From assembly GCA_947446975.1 (NCBI GenBank), contig CANFHM010000010.1:1-52169 (forward strand): a stretch of 52,169 nt of DNA, written 5' to 3'. Shown one piece after another: positions 16,070-23,669 of the stretch. Numbering within the stretch: the first letter of the stretch is position 1; every line of letters begins with the position of its first letter. Both the position numbers and the translations under genes were made by a program. The notes below the pieces were generated by a model. That model did no database searches. It saw only the letters and a program-made list of their open reading frames with translations, and was not told where the DNA came from. This stretch comes from Microthrixaceae bacterium. GTDB taxonomy: Bacteria; Actinomycetota; Acidimicrobiia; Acidimicrobiales; Acidimicrobilacustridaceae.

Positions 16070-17191
16070 CTAGTACCGCAGCAGTGCGCCGATGCGCCCC
16101 ATGACGTCGAGATCGGCGTTCCCGACGCAGACCTCCACCGCACAGCCCGTTCGCAGGGCGGTGTCGACGATCTCGTGGATGACATCGTCATGGTGGGTCA
16201 TCTCGGCGCCATCGACCGGACAGGAGGGGCCCTTGCGGGCGAGCGATCCGCAGGACGGGCACCGCCACCCGGACTCGACGAACCCCTCCGAGACCAGCAG
16301 CGTGGCGACGCGTCGGTCGTTGATGGCGGCGATCGTGTCGACGAGGCCGGCGACCCCCTTCGAATGGGTGCCGATGGAATCGCGGAGGCGACCCACGAGG
16401 CGGGCCTCCTTCTCGAGCTCGAGGCGATGCTCGATGTCGAGGGCGGCGGCGCAGATCTCCTTGTCGGAGGCTCCGACACCGAGCGGGACGCGCGTGGTCA
16501 GACGCTCGCGGAGATACGGATGCAGCGTGGCGACAGTGGCGGCGTACACGTCGTCGGTGCCACCCACCGTGAGATGGGCGAAGCCCCGGTCCTGGAAGTG
16601 CCGGAACGCCACCTCGGCGGAATGACGCAGATGCTGGGCCACCAGCGCATCGGTGTGGTGCTGCTCGCGTTCGCGGGCGCCACGGCTCGCCTCATCACGG
16701 GTGTCGTAGTCACGGGGCAGGGCCTCGAACAGTTCTGCTCGTTCGATGAGCTCACCGAACTGGAAGACGAACATCCGCGCCCGCTGTCGGTCGACGAGCA
16801 GGATGCCCAGCGGCTCGAGTTCGTGGACGAGCTGCTCGAGGGGTTCGACCGCCGGGGCATGGTTGACCGCCACATGGTTCGAGACGGGCACGGGGAGCGC
16901 CAGCACCTGCCAGAACCGCTGCTCCACACAGGAGAACATCGCCAGGCCGCGCACACCGGAACGATCGAAACCGGACCGCACGTAGGTCGAGATCACATCG
17001 AGATCGGCCCGGGATGCGGCGAGCTCGGAGGCTCCGCCCAGCTCCCGGAACATCGAGTCGAGCCGATGTTCGTAGTCCTGGGGTCGGACCTGCCGGCGGC
17101 CATCAACGTCGAGATAACAGCTCACGACAGGGGAACCTGAACTTCGAAATGCAGCGAGTTCCCTGATGGCGGTCTCGGTGATCACGGGCAT
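16070..17191 (-). CDS. Bacterial archaeo-eukaryotic release factor (baeRF/eRF1-like) family protein
   Basis: A 373-residue protein. The first part (SPVVSCYLDVDGRR near residue 19, then RGLAMFSCVEQRFW) and the middle segment (LGILLVDRQRARMFVFQFGELIE near 130-152) match the eRF1 domain-2/3-like architecture of bacterial baeRF proteins. A C-terminal zinc ribbon has two pairs of Cys (WRCPSCGSLARKGPSC near residue 312). These proteins are thought to act at the ribosome on peptidyl-tRNA in rescue, hibernation or stress. An acidic/His-rich stretch (ASRGAREREQHHTD) is present, and no GGQ is obvious by eye. It has a strong Shine-Dalgarno (AGGAGGCGCC before the ATG) and a TACAGT about 30 nt upstream, so unlike its neighbours it is leadered. 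Confidence 0.75.
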   Translation of the reverse strand: MPVITETAIRELAAFRSSGSPVVSCYLDVDGRRQVRPQDYEHRLDSMFRELGGASELAASRADLDVISTYVRSGFDRSGVRGLAMFSCVEQRFWQVLALPVPVSNHVAVNHAPAVEPLEQLVHELEPLGILLVDRQRARMFVFQFGELIERAELFEALPRDYDTRDEASRGAREREQHHTDALVAQHLRHSAEVAFRHFQDRGFAHLTVGGTDDVYAATVATLHPYLRERLTTRVPLGVGASDKEICAAALDIEHRLELEKEARLVGRLRDSIGTHSKGVAGLVDTIAAINDRRVATLLVSEGFVESGWRCPSCGSLARKGPSCPVDGAEMTHHDDVIHEIVDTALRTGCAVEVCVGNADLDVMGRIGALLRY

Positions 17192-17222
17192 GGCGCCTCC
17201 TGAAGTCTCGGTTGTGATTTCG

Positions 17223-17228
17223 ACTGTA
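17223..17228 (-). promoter_or_regulatory. -10 element of the baeRF-like gene (leadered)
   Basis: TACAGT read leftward from 17228, about 31 nt before ATG 17191, with AGGAGG between. No -35 match was found at 16-18 nt. Confidence 0.4.
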
Positions 17229-17302
17229 CGTCGCGATCACCGGGAATGCTCGGAGTGCTGCGGATCCCGTGCGGAACCCACCAACTGCGTGGTTCTGGAG
17301 GT

Positions 17303-17770
17303 TCAGTCCTCGTCGACGGGGCGGGGTGCGCCCTCGACCCGGGCCTTCAGTTCCGAGAGCGCGGTCTTGATGATGCGCCCCTCGGCCCGGCGCTTCACGA
17401 ACCCGGGGATGGGGTAGACGAGATCGACGGCGAGCTCGTAGTCGACATCGGTGGCCGAGGGATCGTCGCCGGCGGTGGTGAGGACATAGGCGCCGTCGAG
17501 CTCACGCGGGAGATCCCCGCTGACGAGGCTCCAGCTGAGACGAGCGGGCGCGGCCGAGTAGTCGTAGGCCAGCTGATAGGTGGTGCTGCGACCCATGGCG
17601 GCGGCGCGGAACTCGACGACCGTGGCCCGACCCTCGGCGTCGGACTCGACCACGTGGACCTCTTTGAGGTCGCCGGCCCATTCGGGGTAGGACGCGAAAT
17701 CGATCAAGGTGGCGAAGCACCGATCGATCGTCGCAGCGATCCTGATCCGTTCCCTGGCCTGTTCCGACAT
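17303..17770 (-). CDS. SRPBCC-family (polyketide cyclase/dehydrase-like) protein
   Basis: A 155-residue START-like lipid/ligand-binding protein. It starts MSEQARERIRIAATIDRCFATLIDFASYPEWAGDLKEV, the typical SRPBCC opening with the FxxxxDFxxYPxW pattern, and ends in a long amphipathic C-terminal helix (IKTALSELKARVEG). GGAGGATCCC before the ATG is a good ribosome-binding site. It is the last gene of the leftward unit containing queG and a PimB-like mannosyltransferase; the same neighbour pair (PimB' and an SRPBCC protein) is known in mycobacteria, hinting at a role near phosphoinositide-mannoside synthesis. Function unproven. Confidence 0.82.
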   Translation of the reverse strand: MSEQARERIRIAATIDRCFATLIDFASYPEWAGDLKEVHVVESDAEGRATVVEFRAAAMGRSTTYQLAYDYSAAPARLSWSLVSGDLPRELDGAYVLTTAGDDPSATDVDYELAVDLVYPIPGFVKRRAEGRIIKTALSELKARVEGAPRPVDED

Positions 17771-17810
17771 GGGATCCTCCCCTCGGGCACCGTGCCCGAC
17801 GGGTGCGACC

Positions 17811-18338
17811 CTACTCCGTGGGATCGGTGGGTCCGGGGCCCTTCGGGCGGCCGGCCCGTCCGCGATCGAGGCGCGGATCGAACTCCCGGGCCGGGAAGGA
17901 TCCGTAGGCCGCCACCCACAATCCGGTGAGTCCGAGCGACCACATCGGGGCCAGCACCCCGAACGCGAGTGCGGTGTAGACGTGGGTCGAGGCGATGAGG
18001 ATCGAGGCGATGGTCTGGACCACCAGCGCCCCGAGGAGTCGCACCCGGACCGGCCGTGGCGCGCTCCCCGATCCGAAGAACAGCCCACCCACACCGATGG
18101 CCTCGCTGCGGCTGCGATCGACAGCACGCAGGAGCGCCAGCGCGAACACCAGGGTGCCGAACGCGAACTCGAGGAGCGACACGGCGACATAGGCGACCAT
18201 GAACCCGCCCATCAGGATGGCGGCGAGCGCCCCCAGCACGATGAACACCCCTGTGCCGACGAGCGTGAGTGCCACGATGCCACCGCCGACGGACTCCTGC
18301 GCGGGGACGTCGGTTCCGACGTGGTCGGGCTGATCCAT
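17811..18338 (-). CDS. Four-helix membrane protein in the PimB-like operon
   Basis: About 175 residues. A soluble N-terminus of about 17 residues is followed by four hydrophobic segments (about 20-43, 46-68, 97-117, 121-141 by eye) and a basic Arg/Pro/Gly-rich C-terminal tail. The ATG overlaps the stop of the upstream glycosyltransferase in TGATG; a GTG one codon earlier is also possible. Its position between a mannosyltransferase and an SRPBCC protein suggests a membrane partner for glycolipid assembly or transport, but no motif identifies it. Confidence 0.75.
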   Translation of the reverse strand: MDQPDHVGTDVPAQESVGGGIVALTLVGTGVFIVLGALAAILMGGFMVAYVAVSLLEFAFGTLVFALALLRAVDRSRSEAIGVGGLFFGSGSAPRPVRVRLLGALVVQTIASILIASTHVYTALAFGVLAPMWSLGLTGLWVAAYGSFPAREFDPRLDRGRAGRPKGPGPTDPTE

Positions 18339-19465
18339 CACTGTGCTCCGAGGTTGTCGATCGCCGCCTGCAGTCGGCCGGCGAGCTGGTCATAGGTGAA
18401 CCCGTCGAGCACGCGCTGACGGGCGGCCCGTCCGAGCGTGGCACGCCGGACGGGATCCTCCATCATCCGTTGGAGGGCGGCGACAAGTGCGCCGACATCA
18501 CGGGGATCGTCGAGCACGACACCGGTGGTGCCGTCGAGGACCGCCTCGGCGGAACCACCACTGCGACCGGCGATGGCAGCAACACCTGCGCTGGCGGCCT
18601 CGAGGAACACGATGCCGAACCCCTCCTGCTCGAGCCCGCCCCACCGGTCGCGGCACAGCATGGCGAAGACGTCGGCGGCACCGTGGAGTTCGGCGAGATC
18701 CGCCTCCGGCACCCGCCCGAGCAACCGGACGGGACTCGATCGCTGTTCGGCCCTCCGTTCCAGGCGTCGGCGATCCCGCCCGGCCCCGGCGATGAGCACC
18801 TGGAGCTGGGGATCGGCAGGAGCGAGCACCGCAGCGGCGTCGATGAGCGTGTCGAACCCCTTGCGGGGCACCAACCGACTGAGCCCGAGCACCAGGAAGC
18901 TCCCGGGCGCGATGCCGAGGCGCGCGCGAACCTCGCTGCGACGCTCGTCGGTGAGCGGGCGGAACCGCTCGGGGTCGACCCCGGGAGGGATGATCACCGT
19001 GGGCAGCGGGCGTCCGGCGGCGCGCTCGGCCTCGGCGGCCGGATACCCACCGGCGGCGATCACGATCCGGGCATCGCGCAGCACGGTCCCGAGCAGGTGG
19101 CGGGCGACAGGAAGACGGCCGGGCACGGTGACCTCGGCGCCATGCAGCACGACGCCGTAGGGCCGTTCGAGCCGCGGGCCGAGCTGACCGAGCGGCAGGG
19201 CCGGGTCGAGGAGCACGAGATCGGCATCGACCTCGGCGGCCAGCGCATCGATGCGACGCACCAGCGATCGCGTGGGCAGCAGCACCCGGGCTCGGTCCCG
19301 TTCCACACGCATCGGTTGGACGGCATCGAAGGCCCCGTCGCCCGATCGTGGTGTGGTGAGCACCGTGGTGCGCTCGGGGGGGAGGCGCCGCCACAGCTCC
19401 CAGAGATACGACTGGATCCCGCCGACCTTCGGCGGGAAGTCATTGGTGACGAGCAGATGCTTCAC
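18338..19465 (-). CDS. GT4 glycosyltransferase, PimB-like alpha-mannosyltransferase
   Basis: A 375-residue GT-B enzyme. The N-terminus (LLVTNDFPPKVGGIQSYLWEL) has the glycine-rich acceptor loop of the PimB'/MgtA group. LHGAEVTVPGRLPVAR follows near residue 110, and the donor site is GLSRLVPRKGFDTLIDA and EGFGIVFLEAASAG (EX7E motif) near residues 205 and 285. In actinobacteria PimB' adds the second mannose to phosphatidylinositol mannoside. GTG 19465 overlaps the queG stop (GTGA), which ties the gene translationally to its neighbour. Other alpha-mannosyl- or glucosyltransferases of GT4 cannot be excluded. Confidence 0.8.
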   Translation of the reverse strand: MKHLLVTNDFPPKVGGIQSYLWELWRRLPPERTTVLTTPRSGDGAFDAVQPMRVERDRARVLLPTRSLVRRIDALAAEVDADLVLLDPALPLGQLGPRLERPYGVVLHGAEVTVPGRLPVARHLLGTVLRDARIVIAAGGYPAAEAERAAGRPLPTVIIPPGVDPERFRPLTDERRSEVRARLGIAPGSFLVLGLSRLVPRKGFDTLIDAAAVLAPADPQLQVLIAGAGRDRRRLERRAEQRSSPVRLLGRVPEADLAELHGAADVFAMLCRDRWGGLEQEGFGIVFLEAASAGVAAIAGRSGGSAEAVLDGTTGVVLDDPRDVGALVAALQRMMEDPVRRATLGRAARQRVLDGFTYDQLAGRLQAAIDNLGAQ

Positions 19466-20538
19466 CGGTGGATCCCCTCACGACTGCGTGCATCGAGACG
19501 ATCGATCGCCCAGCGGGCGTGTTCGGCGAGCATGGCGTCGGAGGATGTGGCGAGCCGGACCAATGATGATCGGACCCTCCCATCGGTGGGATCGGCAGCA
19601 TTGCCGAGGGCCACGATGGCGTTGCGGCGCAGGTACCGGGGATCCCGACGGGGGATGTACCAGCGACCATGCCGGGCGAGGAGCTCCTCATCGGAGGCGT
19701 CGAGGAACTCGAGCAGATCGACCCTGGCGCCGGGATCGTCGACGGGGAGCGCCGCCTCGGGTGAGCGTCGACTCGGCGGGCACACCTCCTGGCAGTCGTC
19801 GCATCCGTAGATCCGATCGCCGAGGGCCTCGCGATGTTCGAGCGGGATGGAGCCCTCGGCCTGCACCAGCCAGGCGAGACATCGACGGGCGTCGACCACA
19901 CCGGGTGCGACGATCGCACCGGTGGGACAGGCGTCGATGCAGCGGCGACAGGTGCCACAGCCATCGGGGACGGCGGGCGAGGGCTCCAGCTCGGCATCGG
20001 TGACCACCGAACCCAGCAGCACCCAGCTGCCGTGGCCGGGCACGAGGAGATTGGCGTTCCTGCCGAACCAGCCGAGTCCGGCGCGATGCGCAGCGGCGCG
20101 GTCGACGAGTGCGTTGTCGTCGGCCACGATGCGCGTGCGATGGCCGGCGGCCTCCAGTTCGCCGGCGACCATGCCGAGTGCGGCTCGGAGATCGGCGTAA
20201 TGGTCGCGTGTGGCGTAGCGGGCCACCCGGCCGCTCGGGACGGCAGCCTCCCCGCCACCGGACACCGGTGCAGCCGCTTCCCCGCCGGGATAGGGCCAGG
20301 CGGCGACCACGAGCGATGCTGCGCCGTCGAGCAGCGCCGCCGGCTCGGTGGAACGGTCGGGGTTGCGGTAGGTGAACTGCATGGACCCGTTGAGTCCGAG
20401 CGCCCGGCGTTCGTGCAGCGCAGCACGGGCCTCGATCAGCGGGGCGACATCGGTGACGCCGAGGGCGACGAGTCCGGCTCCGAGGCCGACCGCACGCAGG
20501 CGTTCGACGGACACGAGGGCGGACGAGGGCACCCGCAC
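19462..20538 (-). CDS. queG: Epoxyqueuosine reductase
   Basis: An iron-sulfur, cobalamin-dependent reductase of about 358 residues that performs the last step of queuosine synthesis in tRNA. The two 4Fe-4S clusters are visible as CGTCRRCIDACPTGAI (about residue 190) and GCDDCQEVCP (about residue 245). The N-terminal cobalamin-binding part has GLVALGVTDVAPL and MQFTYRNPDRSTEPAAL. The C-terminal YIPRRDPRYLRRNAIVALGNAAD resembles the HEAT-like repeats of the long form. The start is placed at GTG 20538, after the stop of the upstream small gene; a GTG two codons later is equally possible. No other queuosine gene is in the window. Confidence 0.88.
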   Translation of the reverse strand: MRVPSSALVSVERLRAVGLGAGLVALGVTDVAPLIEARAALHERRALGLNGSMQFTYRNPDRSTEPAALLDGAASLVVAAWPYPGGEAAAPVSGGGEAAVPSGRVARYATRDHYADLRAALGMVAGELEAAGHRTRIVADDNALVDRAAAHRAGLGWFGRNANLLVPGHGSWVLLGSVVTDAELEPSPAVPDGCGTCRRCIDACPTGAIVAPGVVDARRCLAWLVQAEGSIPLEHREALGDRIYGCDDCQEVCPPSRRSPEAALPVDDPGARVDLLEFLDASDEELLARHGRWYIPRRDPRYLRRNAIVALGNAADPTDGRVRSSLVRLATSSDAMLAEHARWAIDRLDARSREGIHR

Positions 20539-20560
20539 ATCGTCGCAGACGGGGACGGGT

Positions 20561-20818
20561 TCAGCCGATGCGGCGGCGATGACGCAGTTCGGGCACCAGA
20601 CCGGAGTCCGAGAGCATGCGCAACGCCCGGTACTCGCCGACATCGACCACCAGGGCGTCGCCGGGCTCGCGCGAGCAGATGAACGTGACCACGCAGTCGG
20701 CACAGGCATCGGTGTGCTGCATGACGCATTGATCGCAGTCGATGGTGAACGATCGGCCAGCTGCTGATGCACCGGACGAGGCTGGGACGTCGTGTGGATC
20801 GGAACGGGGAATGTCCAT
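20561..20818 (-). CDS. Small Cys-rich (CxxC-x7-CxxC) protein upstream of queG
   Basis: An 85-residue protein with five Cys in a 21-residue stretch: Cys 28, 31, 39, 42 and 48, in the pattern CDQCVMQHTDACADCVVTFIC. This could hold a zinc ion or an Fe-S cluster. The rest is polar, and the C-terminal half (VVDVGEYRALRMLSDSGLVPELRHRRR) looks like one or two helices. It is the first gene of the leftward unit leading into queG (22 bp gap) and faces the molybdopterin oxidoreductase. The frame is open much further upstream, but ATG 20818 leaves room for the divergent gene and has a CACACT six bases before it. Function unknown. Confidence 0.72.
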   Translation of the reverse strand: MDIPRSDPHDVPASSGASAAGRSFTIDCDQCVMQHTDACADCVVTFICSREPGDALVVDVGEYRALRMLSDSGLVPELRHRRRIG

Positions 20819-20830
20819 GGGCCGAGTGTG
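20816..20830 (-). promoter_or_regulatory. Weak leaderless -10-like element of the Cys-rich/queG unit
   Basis: Read leftward: CACACT (20830-20825), 6-nt spacer, ATG 20818. A CANNNT variant. Confidence 0.35.
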
Positions 20831-20871
20831 CCGACGGGGTGTGACAGCGACCCCGACGACGGGCCAGCGGG

Positions 20872-20877
20872 TACCAT
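20872..20877 (+). promoter_or_regulatory. Putative -10 of the molybdopterin oxidoreductase gene (leadered)
   Basis: TACCAT about 29 nt before ATG 20906, leaving room for a short 5' leader that ends in GGGGG. Confidence 0.35.
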
Positions 20878-20905
20878 CGGCGGGCACACAGCACCATCCG
20901 GGGGG

Positions 20906-23182
20906 ATGACCATGGAAGTCCACGTCGACGCACCGACGCGCATCATCGGCCGCCTGCACCGCACCGAACCGGACGGCACCCGAGTGTTCCTCCGGCAGTG
21001 CCCGCTGTGCGAGTGCATGTGCGGACTCGAGGTCTCCGTGGACGAGGACGACCATGTGAAGCTCATCCGCCCCGATCGGGAGGATGTCTGGTCGAAGGGA
21101 TTCATCTGCCCGAAGGGCACCACGCTCGGGAAGCTGCATGAGGACCCCGATCGCATCCGCACACCGATGATCCGCGAGGGCGACACCTGGCGGGAGGTCT
21201 CCTGGGACGAGGCGTTCGCGAAGTGTGAGGAACTCATCCACGGCGTGCTCGCCGACGGCGGGATCGAGGCCATGACGGCGTTCATCGGGAACCCCGCCGG
21301 CCATTCGTTCAGCCTCAGCCGCTTCGGCGCCCTGCTCATGGGTCAGGCCAACTTCCCGGCCATCTACTCGGCCGGCACGGTCGACCAGTGGCCCAAGAAC
21401 GTCTCGTCGGTGCTGATGTACGGGAACATGTGGAAGATCCCCACCGTCGACATCCGACGCACCGACCACTGGATCATCATGGGTGGCAACCCGCAGGCCT
21501 CCGGCGGCTCGCTGCTCGCCTGCCCCGATCAGCTGGCCGAGATCGACGCCATCCGCGCCCGTGGCGGCAGGGTCATCGTGATCGATCCCCGACGCACCGG
21601 CACCGCCGATCACGCCAGCGAATGGATCCCCATCCGCCCGGGCACCGACGCCGCACTGCTGCTGGCCATGGCCAACGTCATCTTCACCGAGGACCTCTTC
21701 ACCCTCGGGGCCGTCGAGGGAAAGGTGCTCGGCGTCGAGGCGCTGCGCAGCGCGGTCGAGGAGTTCACCCCCGAGCGGGTCGCCGGGTTCTGTCAGGTGC
21801 CCGCCGACACCATCCGGCGGCTCGCCCGTGACTTCGCGGCGGCAGAGCGCGGCGGCCTCTACGGACGCATCGGTCTGTGCAACCAGGAGTTCGGCACGCT
21901 CGCCAGCTGGATGGTCGATGTGATCAACATCATCGCCGGACAGTTCGACAAGGTCGGCGGGATGATGTTCGGCAAGCCGGCGGCCGATCCACTGGTGTGG
22001 AGGATGAACACCGCCATGACCGGCGAGCCCGAGTTCGGGAAGTGGCGCAGCCGGGTGCGCGGCGCCCCGGAGATCCTCGGGCAGGTGCCCGCCTCCTGCC
22101 TCGCCGAGGAGATCGCCACCCCGGGCCCCGGGCAGATCAAGGGCTTCATCAACATCGCCGCCAACCCCACGATCAGCGTCCCCGATTCCCAGCAGCTCGA
22201 GGACGCCCTCCCGCTGCTCGACTGCATGATCGCCATCGACTGCTACCTGAACGAGACCACCCGGTTCGCCCATGTGCTGCTGCCCGGTCCGTCGCCGCTC
22301 GAGTCGCCCCACTTCGACGAACTGATGTGGGGCTGGGCCGTGGGCTCGGCCGCCAAGTGGAGCGATCAGCTCTTCGATCTGCCCGAGGGCACCGTGCCGG
22401 AGTGGGAGATCCTCGCCCGGCTCGGCTGGCTGTGCACCGGACAGAAGGACGAGGACTTCGACTTCTCGGTGCTCGACGACGGCTGGTTCTCCACGCTGTG
22501 CATGCTCTACGGACGCGACCCCGAGACCACCCTGCCGCTCTACGACCATGGCGGCCCCGAGCGGATGATCGATCTGCAGGTGCGCATGGGTCCATGGGGC
22601 GACCGCTACGGCGAGAACCCCGACGGCCTCACGCTCGAGAGGATCAAGTCGGCGCCGCATGGCATCGACCTCGGCCCGATGGTGCCGCGGATCGACGAGA
22701 TCATCGGCACTCCGTCCGGCATGATCGAGCTCGCCCCCGAGTACATCCTCGGCGATCTTCCCCGACTGCGCAGTGCGCTCGATCGCGACCCCGACGGCTA
22801 CGTGCTGGTCAGCCGTCGACATATCCGCTCGAAGAACACCTGGATGCACAACGTCAAGGTGCTCGTGAAGGGCAGGGACCGCTGCACGCTGCTCGTGCAT
22901 CCCGACGATGCCGCTGAACTCGGCCTCACCGACGGCGCCGATGCGCGGGTCTCCAGCGAGGCCGGCAGCATCGAGGTTCCCGTCGAGGTCAGCGACGAGA
23001 TGATGCGCGGCGTGGTGTCACTCCCCCATGGCTGGGGACACGACAAGCCGGGCACGAGGCTGTCGGTGGCCCGCGAGTACGCCGGCGTCAACAGCAACCT
23101 GCTGGCGCCGGGTCATTTCGTCGACGAACTCTCGGGCAACGCTGCAGTCAACGGCATCCCGGTCGAGGTGGCACCGGCGTAA
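20906..23182 (+). CDS. Molybdopterin (bis-MGD) oxidoreductase, CISM/DMSO-reductase superfamily
   Basis: A 758-residue catalytic subunit. The N-terminal 4Fe-4S motif is CPLCECMCGLEV followed by FICPKG (C-x2-C-x3-C-x27-C). The Mo-pterin domains are visible as IIMGGNPQASGGSLLACPDQL, VIVIDPRRTGTADHASEWIPIRPGTDAALLLAMAN and, at the end, a 120-residue molydopterin-dinucleotide-binding domain (RSKNTWMHNV, VSLPHGWGHDKPGTRLS, GVNSNLLAP). No Tat signal is present, so it is probably cytoplasmic, as in FdhF-like and nitrate-assimilation enzymes. No electron-transfer subunit is adjacent, and the substrate is unknown. ATG 20912 would have better spacing from GGGGG (20901-20905) than ATG 20906. Confidence 0.88.
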   Translation: MTMEVHVDAPTRIIGRLHRTEPDGTRVFLRQCPLCECMCGLEVSVDEDDHVKLIRPDREDVWSKGFICPKGTTLGKLHEDPDRIRTPMIREGDTWREVSWDEAFAKCEELIHGVLADGGIEAMTAFIGNPAGHSFSLSRFGALLMGQANFPAIYSAGTVDQWPKNVSSVLMYGNMWKIPTVDIRRTDHWIIMGGNPQASGGSLLACPDQLAEIDAIRARGGRVIVIDPRRTGTADHASEWIPIRPGTDAALLLAMANVIFTEDLFTLGAVEGKVLGVEALRSAVEEFTPERVAGFCQVPADTIRRLARDFAAAERGGLYGRIGLCNQEFGTLASWMVDVINIIAGQFDKVGGMMFGKPAADPLVWRMNTAMTGEPEFGKWRSRVRGAPEILGQVPASCLAEEIATPGPGQIKGFINIAANPTISVPDSQQLEDALPLLDCMIAIDCYLNETTRFAHVLLPGPSPLESPHFDELMWGWAVGSAAKWSDQLFDLPEGTVPEWEILARLGWLCTGQKDEDFDFSVLDDGWFSTLCMLYGRDPETTLPLYDHGGPERMIDLQVRMGPWGDRYGENPDGLTLERIKSAPHGIDLGPMVPRIDEIIGTPSGMIELAPEYILGDLPRLRSALDRDPDGYVLVSRRHIRSKNTWMHNVKVLVKGRDRCTLLVHPDDAAELGLTDGADARVSSEAGSIEVPVEVSDEMMRGVVSLPHGWGHDKPGTRLSVAREYAGVNSNLLAPGHFVDELSGNAAVNGIPVEVAPA

Positions 23183-23195
23183 TCTCCCGGGCGTG
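23180..23195 (+). promoter_or_regulatory. Leaderless -10 element overlapping the stop codon of the upstream gene
   Basis: TAATCT (23180-23185), spacer CCCGGGC, GTG 23193. The first three bases are the TAA stop of the molybdopterin oxidoreductase. Confidence 0.6.
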
Positions 23196-23669
23196 GACAC
23201 CTGGATCTTCCTCGGCGTGCTGGCTGCGGCGAGCGTGCTCGTGCTGCGGGCCTACGGGTGGGCCATCAGCGGATACACCCCCCCTCCCCCGAGGAACGAC
23301 CTGCGCTCGATCGAGGCGTTCCACCGCGACCGCGAGGGCGAGACGGAACTCGATCTCGGCGGCCATTGGCGATCGACCGACGACGTCGGAGCCCAGTGGC
23401 ATATGTGGTGGATCGTCCAGACCGGCGAACTCGCCGGTCTGCGCACACCGGCCTTCCCGCCACCGCCCGGACCGGCCTACTACCAGTCAGCCCGTGTCAT
23501 GGCGGGTCAGACCTACGCGAAGATCCCGTACAGCGGCATGAAGGTGCTCGGCCATCTCGAGCACCGGCCATCGCTCGGGCTCTGCCAGCATCTGCGCGAT
23601 CTGCCCAACGGCCTCGATGTGCTGTGCGGCGGCACCCACGGCGAGAACGACGCCGAGGTCACCAGCTGA
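23193..23669 (+). CDS. Membrane-anchored hypothetical protein downstream of the Mo-oxidoreductase
   Basis: A 158-residue protein. GTG start, one N-terminal hydrophobic helix (about residues 4-27), then a soluble domain rich in Trp, Tyr and Pro (AQWHMWWIVQTGEL near 70, PPPPGPAYYQS near 95). Ends with LCQHLRDLPNGLDVLCGGTHGEND, carrying a Cys pair and His residues that could bind a metal. The start follows TAATCT by seven bases and lies 10 bp after the stop of the Mo-enzyme gene. It overlaps the convergent propeller-like gene by 11 bp. Function unknown. Confidence 0.68.
   Translation: MDTWIFLGVLAAASVLVLRAYGWAISGYTPPPPRNDLRSIEAFHRDREGETELDLGGHWRSTDDVGAQWHMWWIVQTGELAGLRTPAFPPPPGPAYYQSARVMAGQTYAKIPYSGMKVLGHLEHRPSLGLCQHLRDLPNGLDVLCGGTHGENDAEVTS

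Noticed and set aside
14058-17140. Long open frames antisense to the aminotransferase, ROK and baeRF genes
   Set aside because: GC-rich coding DNA leaves long open antisense frames. The opposite strand has clear family motifs, and these translations are low-complexity and without motifs.
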